A program made the position numbers and the translations under genes. From assembly GCA_021397845.1 (NCBI GenBank), contig CM038043.1, positions 130,910,013 through 130,974,012 of the forward strand: a DNA stretch of 64,000 bases. Reading direction: 5' to 3'. Numbering within the stretch: position 1 is the stretch's first letter; each line of letters begins with the position of its first letter. Source of the stretch: Areca catechu (taxonomy: Eukaryota > Streptophyta > Magnoliopsida > Arecales > Arecaceae). A model generated the notes under the pieces. It saw only the letters and a list, made by a program, of their open reading frames with translations, had not been told where the DNA came from and searched no databases. This document shows, piece after piece, positions 1-9,085 of the stretch.

Positions 1-1
1 C

Positions 2-250
2 ACTGCTTATGAGCTAGTCAGCAGGCACACTCTAGCTCAGTCTACTCAGCATACTGATCCATCTACTCCTTCTGCTACTGCTTCTATTAGGACACCTGTG
101 GAGCCTTTTCCTCGGACCTATAGATCTCGTAGGACTACCCCTAGGTTTGGTCCCTCTCTGAGGACTCGGAGTCTCACTCATAGGACTCCAAAATCCTCAT
201 CTAGGATTTCGGCTCCTATCTCTTTTGATATACCTTCTGATGAGGAGTAG
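2..250 (+). CDS. C-terminal tail of the last (env-like) ORF of a Sirevirus-type copia element, truncated by window edge
   Basis: An open frame runs from the window edge to TAG at 248-250, about 82 residues rich in Ser, Thr, Pro and Arg and ending in an acidic tail (IPSDEE). No catalytic motif is visible. The identification is positional. It lies about 770 bp upstream of a 3' LTR, is followed by several polypurine tracts, and its tail resembles the end of the extra ORF at 21502-23388 (VPKEEFDSE), which occupies the same place in a complete Sirevirus-like element. The function of such ORFs is unproven. The start lies outside the window. Confidence 0.5.
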   Translation, partial: TAYELVSRHTLAQSTQHTDPSTPSATASIRTPVEPFPRTYRSRRTTPRFGPSLRTRSLTHRTPKSSSRISAPISFDIPSDEE

Positions 251-1024
251 CCTCATAGATTTACTTGATGTATGTTGTACTTGATGTATGTTGTACTTAG
301 TTTGCTTTGTATGATCTGATGTATCAGTGTTTTGTGCTTACTATGTAAGCAATTTTGTAACTGAATACATTTATATACTTATCTACATTGTGATATTTTA
401 CTGTCTGATACCAGCTCTTAGCATTTATCTTTTTAAACCCTCAAGTTAGAATGTTTTTGTTATATCGAATGCACAAATTGAGGGGGAGCATGTATTTTAT
501 GCAACTAAGTACTTCATTGTAATGGAACATAATTTTCTTTAATATATCTTTTACTACAAAGAATGCACTTTTTGATTCTTGACAAAAAGGGGGAGTATAG
601 TAAAGTTTGTAAAGTATATGGTAAAGTATGACTCTTTCAAAGTTTGTAAAGTATATATGGTAAAGTATGACTCTTTCATAGAATAGAGTAAAGCTATTAT
701 GGTTCTTATCTTTCTGAATCATGGTAAAGTATGACTCTTTCATAGAATAGAGTAAAGCTATTATGGTTCTTATCTTTTTGAATCATGAGAATGTTTTCAC
801 AAAAAGAAAGAAGTAAATGAAAAGTAAAAGCTTTTTGACTCATGGTTCTTATCTTTTTGACTCATGAGAATGTTTTCACAAAAAAAAGTAGATGAAAAGT
901 AAAATTTTTATGATATACTCATGCATGTGAGGTTTCTTTGAAAATTTTTATTAGTGCTATATTTTGCTTTTGGACTTAATTGCATATATACTCAAGATTT
1001 TGTCATCATCAAAAAGGGGGAGAT
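251..1024 (+). other. 3' untranslated region of the left-edge copia element with repeated polypurine tracts
   Basis: AT-rich and non-coding. Purine tracts of the form A(n)G(n)AG occur at 480-488, 584-595 and 1011-1023. The last directly abuts the LTR and is the expected plus-strand primer. Several polypurine tracts between the last ORF and the 3' LTR are a known hallmark of Sireviruses. The region also holds short tandem duplications, listed separately. Confidence 0.6.
659..910 (+). repeat. Two short tandem duplications in the 3' UTR (64-bp and 79-bp periods)
   Basis: A 64-bp unit beginning GGTAAAGTATGACTC is present at 659-722 and 723-786 with only one or two differences. A second unit beginning CATGAGAATGTTTTC starts at 784 and again at 863 (79-bp offset). 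Part of the 64-bp unit also occurs upstream at 619-640. Replication slippage in the hypervariable 3' UTR is the simplest origin. Confidence 0.8.
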
Positions 1025-1320
1025 TGTTGGCTTTGGCTCCTTAGTTTTGATGATTAACAAAAGGTTGAGTATATGTTTGGATTAATGTTTCATTTCAAGA
1101 TAAAGTTTCAGGACTTAGGTTATTCAAAAAGAGTATCAAGAGTACAATGATGAAACCAAGCCTGCCTGATTTGGGAAAGAGCTCTTCTACCTTGAATAAA
1201 ATCAAATTTCTCATATTGGACCTTATTATTAAGAAGCAATTGACAAAAGAAACAAAAGGCTTAGGGAAACTCAAGCATGGCACGCACCTCTCCAGAGTTT
1301 CATAAATTTTCAGACCAGAG

Positions 1321-1591
1321 GTCGACACCTTGCTAAAGGTTGACCACCAGAGGTCGACTCATGAAGAAAAGAAAAGTTCAGCTAGGCCGACACGGCAAAA
1401 TTTCAGTGGCACGCTCTAGAGGTCGACCACCAGAGGTCGACACCTGTCCAGAGGTCGACACCAGAGGTCGACTCATCGCCTGAGAATTCAAACTGGGCAG
1501 AACTATGGTTTTCTGGATTTTTGCCTAAGATAAACTAGAGGTCGACTCATGAGGTCGACACTTGATCCAGAGGTCGACTCATGAGGTCGAC
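1321..1591 (+). repeat. Array of ten GTCGAC palindromes inside the LTR
   Basis: GTCGAC, usually as CAGAGGTCGACNC, starts at 1321, 1353, 1422, 1436, 1454, 1467, 1541, 1554, 1573 and 1586. Imperfect copies (GGTTGACC, GGCCGACA) lie between. Irregular spacing shows this is not a simple tandem repeat. Clustered palindromic motifs upstream of the core promoter have been reported for Sirevirus LTRs. A protein-binding role is inference. Confidence 0.7.
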
Positions 1592-2028
1592 TCATGGCAT
1601 AACGGCTAGTTTTTCTGAACTTTTGATTTGATTTCTAACGGCCATAAATGGTCATATTTTTTATTCTAACGGTCTTGTGGAGTTGTTTCAGCTTGAATGA
1701 GGTATTTAACCTCCACCAAACTTCAAAAAAGACAAGGAGACAAAGTGAAAAGGAATAGAGTGAAAGTACAAAGCCTTCAATCAATTCCAAGCCAAAAAGA
1801 GTGAGAAAACCAAGAGATTCCTTAGCCAAAAGCTTTCCATCTTTGAGGAATCCAACTTTCAAGTATTTGGCATTTAGTGAGGTCCAAGATTCCAAGAGAA
1901 AGGCTTGAAGAGTCTCCATCAAGAGCTACATCGAATTACTTTTTGCTCAAAAGGAGTTTGTCTTGATTTATTCATTGTATTCATATTCTTTTTGTCTTAG
2001 GCTAGTTTCAAGGGAATTTGAAACTAGT

Positions 2029-2172
2029 GTGAGGTTTGTTGGTGAGCCAATTGATAAAACCAGCTAGGGTTGCTTGTAAGCCCGAAGTCAAAACAAGTGA
2101 GTGAGGTTTGTTGGTGAGCCAATTGATAAAACCAACTAGGGTTGCTTGTAAGCCCGAAGCCAAAACAAGTGT
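2029..2172 (+). repeat. 72-bp tandem duplication in the LTR
   Basis: The unit beginning GTGAGGTTTGTTGGTGAGCC occurs twice with a period of 72 bp (second copy offset from 2031 to 2103) and few mismatches. It contains the phrase TTGATAAAACCARCTAGGG. Related, shorter 'GGTGAGCC...AAAACC' repeats occur in the same part of the LTRs at 15560-15730 and 25235-25400. Confidence 0.75.
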
Positions 2173-2482
2173 GTAAGGTTTTGACTTGTGATCCTTGAAA
2201 AACAAGTCGGCTGTAATCTAGAAAAGATTATTGTGGAAATTCCCAAGTGGAGCTTGGGGAGTGGATGTAGGTGCTAGGTGCACCGAACCACTATACTTCT
2301 TGTGTGTTTGCATTGCTTTACTCTTCTTTTGCTCTTTAATTGTTGTTATCTTTCATTGCTTCCGTTGCACAATTACTTGAGCACTATCACTCTTCACTTT
2401 TGAACTTGATAGCACATATATTGCTTTAATTTTTAAAATACCCAATTCACCCCCCCCTCTTGGGCACCATATCTGGGCAACA

Positions 2483-4313
2483 AAAGTATTTGCTAATGAC
2501 TTAGCAAGTCAAGGAGTAGACTAGTTGGTCAGACTTTTATTGGTTTACATAGATCACCTAAAGGCTATTAGTACTTTCATTACATACGCACACTAGCGAG
2601 ACAAAGTGGGTATTGATTATAAAGGCCAATTGAGGATTTAATTATTACTAAAAATTGATAGTTAATATGCATCCCAATAAAAGAACTTGAATATGAAAAA
2701 AGAGCTATTTGCCTGAAATAAAAATATAATAAAATAAAATAAAATATTTTTCAAGTATTTCTTATTGAATAATGGGATCCCTTTGCTTAAGCAAGCATTG
2801 TAGTTTGCATTAAAAGGTGAGGAGGGCAAAGAAGCTTGTTGTAAGGCTAATCCTAACTCGTAGCCTATTTAACTTGAACAAGTAAGCTCAAGGTGCATTC
2901 TATATCTAGTGCCCTAAGGTCATTTGATTTGGAAGTCATTGACTGAAAACTCATTACATAGGTCAAATAGAAAGCTTAAGGGATTAAGATACTCAATAAC
3001 AATACAACATTAAAAGAAAAAAATTAGATAGTGTGAAAACTACCTCAATTCAGGGGATTAATTTGGAAGTGTATAGAAAATTAACCAAAATAGGTGATAA
3101 GTGAAGATACATTTATTTTTTACAAGCTAACATCCAAATACTAAGTTAGTTATCATGAACACAAGTGTTGTAGATCTTTGGATAAATTTTAAGAAAGTTT
3201 CTGATTATGCTGACCACAAAATTTGCTTCTGAAACTTCATACTTAGTTAGTAGTACTTGCTAAACTCTTTTTACTTTCAATCCTAGATATACTTTTGTAA
3301 AAAAGAATCTTAATAAAATATGATGATAAATACTTATATTTATATTGTATTGCTAAAGAACTAGCAATGAGTAAGTTGAGAGGTATGATAAGTCATATAT
3401 TTATATATTTATTTTAAGTATTTTAAGCAGTTAATGGTGCTAACTTTTAAAAATCCTGATTTCATAACTAAACTAGATTTTCTTGTAAATTAAATATTCT
3501 TTAAAAAAATAATTTTAAAAAATTTAAAATTAGAGTTCATTCATGAAAATTAGATATCAAGCTAAACTATCAAAATAATTTCATACCAATTAAAATATTT
3601 AATAAGAAAAGTTTAGTTTATGTTTCTTCTTCTTTAGTAGGTACATTTAAATTGGTGAAGATATTTGAAACCCTGGAACCAAGGAGAATATTTAGCAAAT
3701 AAAGAAAAAGTGCTCACCAATATGAAGGGCTCAACTTGTAGGTCGAGAGGATACAAACTTGACCTAAAATGGAGATCAAATGGGTCAAATATCAATTAAA
3801 AAACAAGCCAACATAGATTTTAAAGCAGCCAGACCATGGTAGACCAGCCGCTTAGCCCATTCAAAGGTCGCCATGTCTATATCTTCTTCGGTTCATGGAC
3901 TGAAACCTCTGTGCACATAGAGGCACAATCCATGCCAGTTCTTCCCGTCGCCCCCTTGCTACCCCGAGCTGCCGCATCTCTGCCATCCTCCTTATGCTAA
4001 GCCATCACCACTACTTCATCAAAGCCTTCCTCCTCCTAAGATTCCGTCGCTGGCCATTCTTCCTAAACTGTTGCATCCTCCTTGATTTTGATCCACCACC
4101 ACCCATCATCGCTGCCATCTCGATATGTTGATGCCATTGTCCCCTCTCAGTCTAGTTCTCCTTATTCCAAGCCTCTGTTTCCTTGCCGCCCACTACTGCC
4201 ATTCTCCTCTCCATTGCAATCGCCATCCTTCCCAGCTCCACCACCATGATCTACCATCATTGCTGCTTCGACCTCCCTGCCCCAGTGCCATTACCACCCC
4301 CTCTTAGCCTAGC
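2483..4313. other. Non-coding AT-rich interval, then a pyrimidine-rich block
   Basis: 2483 to about 3650 is AT-rich with frequent stops in all frames and no recognisable element ends. From about 3830 to 4313 the sequence becomes C/T-rich with many CCACC, CCTCC and CATC words. Short frames there (for example 4125-4307) encode only low-complexity Leu/Ser/Pro/His strings. The same composition resumes at 14279-14542 beyond Copia1, so this was one continuous target before Copia1 inserted. I cannot identify it. Confidence 0.5.
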
Positions 4314-4318
4314 TACTC

Positions 4319-6739
4319 TGAAAGGGATATGCCCTACAAGCCAATCTATGTTGTATCTCCCAAACCATTGTAATTGACAATTTTCTAAATAAAGGCATTA
4401 TTTTTCATCATACGCTATTTTTTTTATTATATGATGAACCCCATAGATTAGGGCTATGATTTTAGGGTTATGATGAGATCATACCAGTGAGACCTAAAAT
4501 CTTAAAACCTTAATCTAAAGTAATCCTAGTCAAAGGAACCCGGAGTAGGGGATCAGGGTTTTTTTCGATAAGACTAGCACATCCCGGGTATACTGAAAAG
4601 GGTGACTGCTCTCACAGTCACTTGTGTATGATACTAATACTGGGATGTGGGTGCTCATTGGAGAATGAGTTCACTGATGTGATCCAACTTGAGAATATCT
4701 AATGGAGTCTTAGCTACATGTCAATAGAAGGTTCTCATAGTGGGAGTGGTACAAGTAATCTTTTGACCTGAGACTGCCATAAGTACCTTATGTACATGAA
4801 CCCATTCTTTGGTTCAATCCTAATCATGACACTGAGACATGCATAGGATTGATACTGGGAATGGTGAATTGGATATGAAGGTAATGAGTAGGTCAACAAG
4901 GAATCGATCACTCTTAGTAAGAGGAGATTGCATCCAGCTAGTCAATAATCGCATGATGATTCAGGGAATCTTTGATCAAAGTGAAGATATTAGAGATGGT
5001 TTCTAATATCAAGATAATCGGATCATCATTATAAGATTGAACTAGAAATAAATATAATATTGGATTTGACATATATCCATATCCATAGTTATATTTTGGG
5101 TGCAGGCTGATCGAAAGATTTAATTGTACGGTAACTCTCTACTGAAGGGTAATTTTGGTATTTCACCAGAATTTCCATATCTTTCGGGTAGACATGACAC
5201 GTTGCTAGACGCCAATCTTGTCTTGTGGGTTGATCAAGTTCAAAGATCACATGTTAGGAAGAATCCTAATTGATCTAATCGGGTAAGCCCGGTTTGACCT
5301 AAATCGATTAGAAAGAGTTCTAATCGATTAGGTCAACTTGTATTCGAACCCACTGCTGGCTAGATGTGGAACCCAATGGGTCACACACTTAAGAGGATTG
5401 ATCAAGAGTTTAATTTGGAATTAAATCATCTTTGCAAGATAACACTTTAGTAGGTGTTGCAAACCCTAGCTTCTATTCGGATCAGATTCGAATTAGGGTT
5501 CCGGATTGGTTCAAATTGGGTTCTAATTGGACCTAATTAGACCCTAATTAAGAAAACAGGAATATGGCTAACCCTATTGGCTAGCCATGTAGCTTGGCTA
5601 GCCTCCCCACCCGCCCCCTTTATTTTTCCACGCCAAATGCAAAGAGTCCATGCGCATATGGACTCTTGGCGTGCCATTTGAAAGAGTCCATGGCGCATGG
5701 ACTCTTGGCGCGCCCCAAATATTTCTCCGATGATTTTATTTGGGGCGGCCTCCTTCTTAAGCAATTAGCGCACCATCTCTCCCCCCTTGGATGAGAATCC
5801 AATGGCTGATGGGATTTTTAGAAAGAAGGAATGCGCTAACTCCTCCCGGGCGTGCGAAATAACATCTCTTCGGAGATGAAAAGTCGCGACTTCCTTCCTT
5901 TTAAAACACCGCGGTTTTTCCTTTAAGAAAAGCCGTGGGATTTAATCTGGAAGGCCGTGAGATGGGAGGATTGGGCATGAGAAATAGGGAAGGGGCGTGA
6001 GACAAAGTGGAATGGGGTTTACGGAGAGTTGTGTTCTTTTGAGAAGACATCTCTCTGTAATCTATTTAAACAACAGAGGTCTCGGGTGTTTGAACTAATG
6101 AACGACAGAGTTTATTTATTGTCTTTTCTTTCCAGGAAACTGAATCCTCCTTAGCTTGTTTAGGACAAAGAGAGTTTCCCTCTTACAGAGTTCTCTTCTC
6201 TATTGAAACTCAAGTCCAAAACAAGAGATAGGAAGAATCTCTTGATCGGTAAAAGAAAGGAACTCCTACTCTGTTTCTATTTTCTTTACTTTAAGACATT
6301 AGTGTCTTAAATCCATCTCCTCCTTCAAGACAAGAGTTTTATTCTTAGGACAAGGTCTTAAGAAAGGGAGAGGAAGAAGGAAGAAAGGAAGTAAGGAGCC
6401 CCTACCCTGAAGTTTTAGAGCCATAGTCCTCTTGAGTTCTAGGATAAGAATTCAAGTGAAGGAATTTTGAAGAAGCTTGCATCTTGATCAATCATCTTGT
6501 GGATCACCATTGGAGGGTGGACATTTGGACGCCTGGTGAAATCAAAAGAAGCATTCAACACCAAGTTCTGATTCTACATCAAAATTGGACTTAGCGTTAA
6601 AAGGTTGGTGCCCTAATTCTAACAATGTTAGTTTGTATGTTTTAATTCTGAGTAAGGAGATCTTGGCTAAGGGATTTTGGTGCCAATTTCATCATTTTTG
6701 AAATTACACTTCTGCTGCGCTGCACCGGAATCCCCAACA
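4319..6739 (+). repeat. 5' LTR of Copia1
   Basis: It starts TGAAAGGGATATGCCC and ends CACCGGAATCCCCAACA, followed at once by the primer-binding site. A possible TATA-like word (CTATTTAAAC) lies near 6062. The small open frames within (for example 5537-5802 on both strands) sit on a near-palindromic segment and are not genes. Confidence 0.93.
5642..5706 (+). repeat. Twin hairpins in the Copia1 LTR
   Basis: Two adjacent inverted repeats share the same arms: AAGAGTCCAT/ATGGACTCTT at 5642-5651 and 5658-5667, and AAGAGTCCATG/CATGGACTCTT at 5682-5692 and 5696-5706. Loops are only 6 and 3 nt. The pair is kept in the 3' LTR at 13174-13203 and 13216-13240, where the first stem is 12 bp. Confidence 0.8.
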
Positions 6740-6740
6740 G

Positions 6741-6752
6741 TGGTATCAGAGC
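6741..6752 (+). promoter_or_regulatory. Primer-binding site, initiator-Met tRNA type (Copia1)
   Basis: TGGTATCAGAGC lies one base after the 5' LTR. It is complementary to the 3' end of plant initiator tRNA-Met and is the usual minus-strand primer site of copia elements. Confidence 0.92.
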
Positions 6753-6957
6753 AATCCTTATTACAGTTAAAACATATGAAAATTATTTATATGCATTTTT
6801 GTTGTAGTATCGCAATTAGGGTTTTAAACCCTTGAATGCTGATACACTTAGAATAATTTAAGGGATGCATATATGATAATTAATGTTTTGATGTATGCCA
6901 CTAGTTAGGGTTTTTCACTCAAACCCTAATTATTATAGAGATCTGATTAGTTTTGAA

Positions 6958-7035
6958 GTCATCATACTGAAATAAGGTTGCCCTGGCATAATGGTGGATC
7001 CATTATGTGGTAAATGGTTGTCCTAGTATGATGAC
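6958..7035 (+). other. Nested inverted repeat enclosing two copies of a GGTTGYCCTRG motif
   Basis: The outer arms GTCATCATACT (6958-6968) and AGTATGATGAC (7025-7035) are perfectly complementary. The inner arms CATAATGG (6987-6994) and CCATTATG (7000-7007) close a 5-nt loop. Between outer and inner arms on each side lies a direct repeat, GGTTGCCCTGG and GGTTGTCCTAG. The layout is A-m-B...B'-m-A'. Confidence 0.75.
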
Positions 7036-7193
7036 ACACTTAGCACATATATGTTTATCAGAGTGATATCATTGTGATATGTTTTTATAAGAATGTGCTG
7101 GGAATTTTAATAAAGCCCTCTTCTTAAAATTATATTACGTCATAGTATATTTAACTAATGAGCATCACTAGTCATGATGAACAATTGATCATT

Positions 7194-7336
7194 CGGTGTC
7201 TAGAAAGGTGGTTCTGGGAAGGTAAAGAGAATCGTGATTTTTAATTGGTTCCGTTGACTGACCTGGTCAATTTTTATTGGTGTCTAGGAAAGCAACGGGG
7301 GGACTCCCACATCTCTTCCACTTGCCTGGCCGATTT
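7194..7336 (+). other. Conserved leader module, copy in Copia1
   Basis: It contains GGTGTCTAGAAAGGTGG at 7195, then CTGACCTGGTCAAT with a short stem ending in ATTGG joined to TGTCTAGG (7261-7292), then CTCCC...CTTCCACTTGCCTGGC. The same ordered blocks occur on the minus strand in the leader of gypsy element C (50845-50985), and partly in element D (33430-33525) and element B (42748-42870). Confidence 0.7.
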
Positions 7337-7430
7337 GATTATATTTAAATCTTGACTTATATGCTTAGTGTTAAAAAATGCTATATGTTGGCCTTCCTTC
7401 ATGCTGGATCATTACTGTGTTATGAACCAC

Positions 7431-7748
7431 ATTAGGTTTGTTGTGTTATCTGCAAGACCTAATAGGGTGATTGACATAATATTGGTCTAGTGCAAAATAT
7501 GCTTACAGTGTATTCAGTATAATGCCTTGTTGTGTTATCTGCAAGGGCATTATATTTGAGTACTGACTGTATAGAAATGAAAGGGTCTTGACTTAACTAG
7601 AACATTATGGTTTGTTATGTTTTCTGCAAGACTTATAATGTTCTAGAGGCCAAATTATTTTTGAGAATTATATGAGATATAATTGGAAGAGTTTCCTACC
7701 TTTGAACTTATAAAAGATTTGTTGTGTTATCTGCAAGATCTTTTATAA
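7431..7748 (+). other. Four stem-loops with a common 19-nt loop and unrelated stems
   Basis: The loop TTGTTGTGTTATCTGCAAG occurs at 7438-7456, 7527-7545 and 7719-7737 without change, and at 7612-7630 with two changes. Each is enclosed by a different perfect stem: ATTAGGT/ACCTAAT; ATAATGCC/GGCATTAT, extendable to 11 pairs with one G-U; CTAGAACATTAT/ATAATGTTCTAG, then three more pairs (one G-U) around a 1-nt bulge; TTATAAAAGAT/ATCTTTTATAA. Compensated stems around a fixed loop point to selection on RNA structure. Confidence 0.85.
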
Positions 7749-7927
7749 ATTATAAGGATCTCGATCTCACTAAGAAAACCGATCAGGGTTCTTCTCAATT
7801 ATCATAGTGAGGGCTATGATTTTTGATAAAATAGTGGGAGACATAATTAAATTAAAGACCTAATTTAATTATGTAAGTCATTTCATGGTTGTTTGCTTAT
7901 GTATTGTTCTTAATTAAATGTAGATAA

Positions 7928-8839
7928 ATGGCATCTTCATTATCACTGAGAAGCATCTTAGATACCAACAAATTGACTGGTCCAAACTATGTGGACTGGT
8001 TGAGAAACTTAAAGATTGTACTGAGTTCAGAAAAACTTTCTTATATTCTTGATACCCCTAGTCTTAATCCACTAGGGGATGATGCCACACAGGAAGATAT
8101 GGCCACATACAAAATGTGGCAGAATGACTCCCTCACTGTCAAGTGTATCATACTGGCCTCTATGACCAATGAGTTACAGAGGCAGCATGAAAGCATGGAT
8201 ACTCAATCCATAATGCTCAATTTAAAGGAGCTTTATGGAGAACAAAGTAGAACTGCTAGATACGAAATATCTAAGCAGTTATTCCGTGCTAGGATGACAG
8301 AGGGTACATCCGTTCAGGATCATGTCCTGAAGGTAATTGACTTAATCACCAGATTGGGTCAATTAGGGTTTATTATGGATGGGGAGCTGAATCAGGATTT
8401 AATCCTGCAATCACTCCCGGAGTCATTTTCTCAATTTGTCTTGAATTATCACATGAACAAACTGAACACTTCCTTGCCTGAGCTGTTAAATATGTTAAAA
8501 ATAGCAGAGAGCCACGTTAAGAGAGAAAAGGCTCCACTTCTTCTTGTTGATAAGACCAATAAAAAGAAATCGGGCAAAAAGGGTTTTAGTAGGAGGCTAA
8601 ACCCTAAGGGTGGCATCAATAAGAACAAGAAAGGAAAGAAGGCCTCAAAACAGTCAACCTGTTTCTTTTGCGACAAAGCGGGACATTGGAAAAGGAATTG
8701 CAAGGCTTACCTTGCAACTGTGAAGCCTGGTGCGGCAGACGCACCAAAAGGTATGTATGAGATACATACTATATTGACATTAAATTCGTCTATATCAAAT
8801 ACTTGGGTATTGGATACCGCTTGTGGTTACCATATATGA
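7928..8839 (+). pseudogene. gag: Copia1 Gag and start of protease, ended by an in-frame TGA
   Basis: The ATG at 7928 opens the polyprotein. Residues 1-200 match the UBN2-type copia Gag (start SLRSILDTNKLTGPNY), which forms the virus-like particle. A basic stretch (about 210-240) is followed by a CCHC zinc knuckle at 245-258 (CFFCDKAGHWKRNC) that binds RNA. The frame then enters protease: the active-site segment WVLDTACGYHI ends the product, with Asp-Thr-Ala where Asp-Ser/Thr-Gly is usual. TGA at 8837-8839 interrupts the frame right after this site. The same frame continues beyond it to 11815. A C-to-T change in a CGA codon is a plausible origin of the stop. Confidence 0.9.
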
Positions 8840-9082
8840 AAATCTTTGCAGGACCTCCACAAGCTTAAAGTATTGAAGGAAGGCGACTTCAATCTCTACG
8901 GTGCTGGTGGTGATATCATCCAAGCAGAAGCTGTAGGGACCTATATTCTGAAGTTGCCTTCAGGGAAGATCTTGGAGCTAGAGAATTGTTACTATATGCC
9001 AAAGATTATTAGGAACATTATATCTATTCCTTTGTTATTAAAACAAGGATATGTAATGGATGTAACGAGCACTGGTTGCTAG
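8840..9082 (+). pseudogene. pol: Copia1 remainder of protease, between two in-frame stops
   Basis: About 80 codons in the same frame as Gag, from just after TGA 8837-8839 to TAG 9080-9082. Motifs such as LENCYYMPKIIRNIISIPLL are typical of the C-terminal half of copia aspartic proteases and the junction with integrase. Alone this piece cannot form an active protease, since the catalytic Asp is on the upstream fragment. The second stop prevents joining to integrase. Confidence 0.85.
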
Positions 9083-9085
9083 ATA

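Larger units (their letters stand above)
1025..2482 (+). repeat. 3' LTR of a Sirevirus-like copia element
   Basis: It begins TGTTGGCTTTGG immediately after a polypurine tract and ends GGGCAACA. Just before the end is CCCAATTCACCCCCCCCTC (2441-2459), a block also found near the 3' end of both LTRs of the Sirevirus-like element at 14543-25657. Repeated phrases of the type TTGGTGAGCC...TTGTAAGCC also match that element. The partner 5' LTR lies outside the window, so the target duplication cannot be tested. Confidence 0.8.
6753..7927 (+). other. Copia1 untranslated leader, highly structured
   Basis: A leader of 1,175 bp between primer-binding site and gag, without a credible ORF. It contains nested inverted repeats at 6958-7035, a conserved leader module at 7194-7336, and four stem-loops with a common loop at 7431-7748. 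Packaging, dimerisation and translation-control signals are expected here. Assigning any of them is inference. Confidence 0.8.

Noticed and set aside
4125..4377. Possible host gene exon (two overlapping frames)
   Set aside because: Low-complexity Leu/Ser/Pro/His composition, no domain, and one frame runs into the Copia1 LTR.
5537..5802. Overlapping frames on both strands, repeated at 13071-13336
   Set aside because: They are in both Copia1 LTRs and reflect inverted repeats.
6741..6752. tRNA-Met gene fragment
   Set aside because: Only the 12-nt complement of the tRNA 3' end is present; it is a primer-binding site, as at 15981, 32517 and 51615.
8837..8839. Regulated stop readthrough or selenocysteine at TGA
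   Set aside because: Two further in-frame stops of another type (TAG) follow, so simple decay is more likely.
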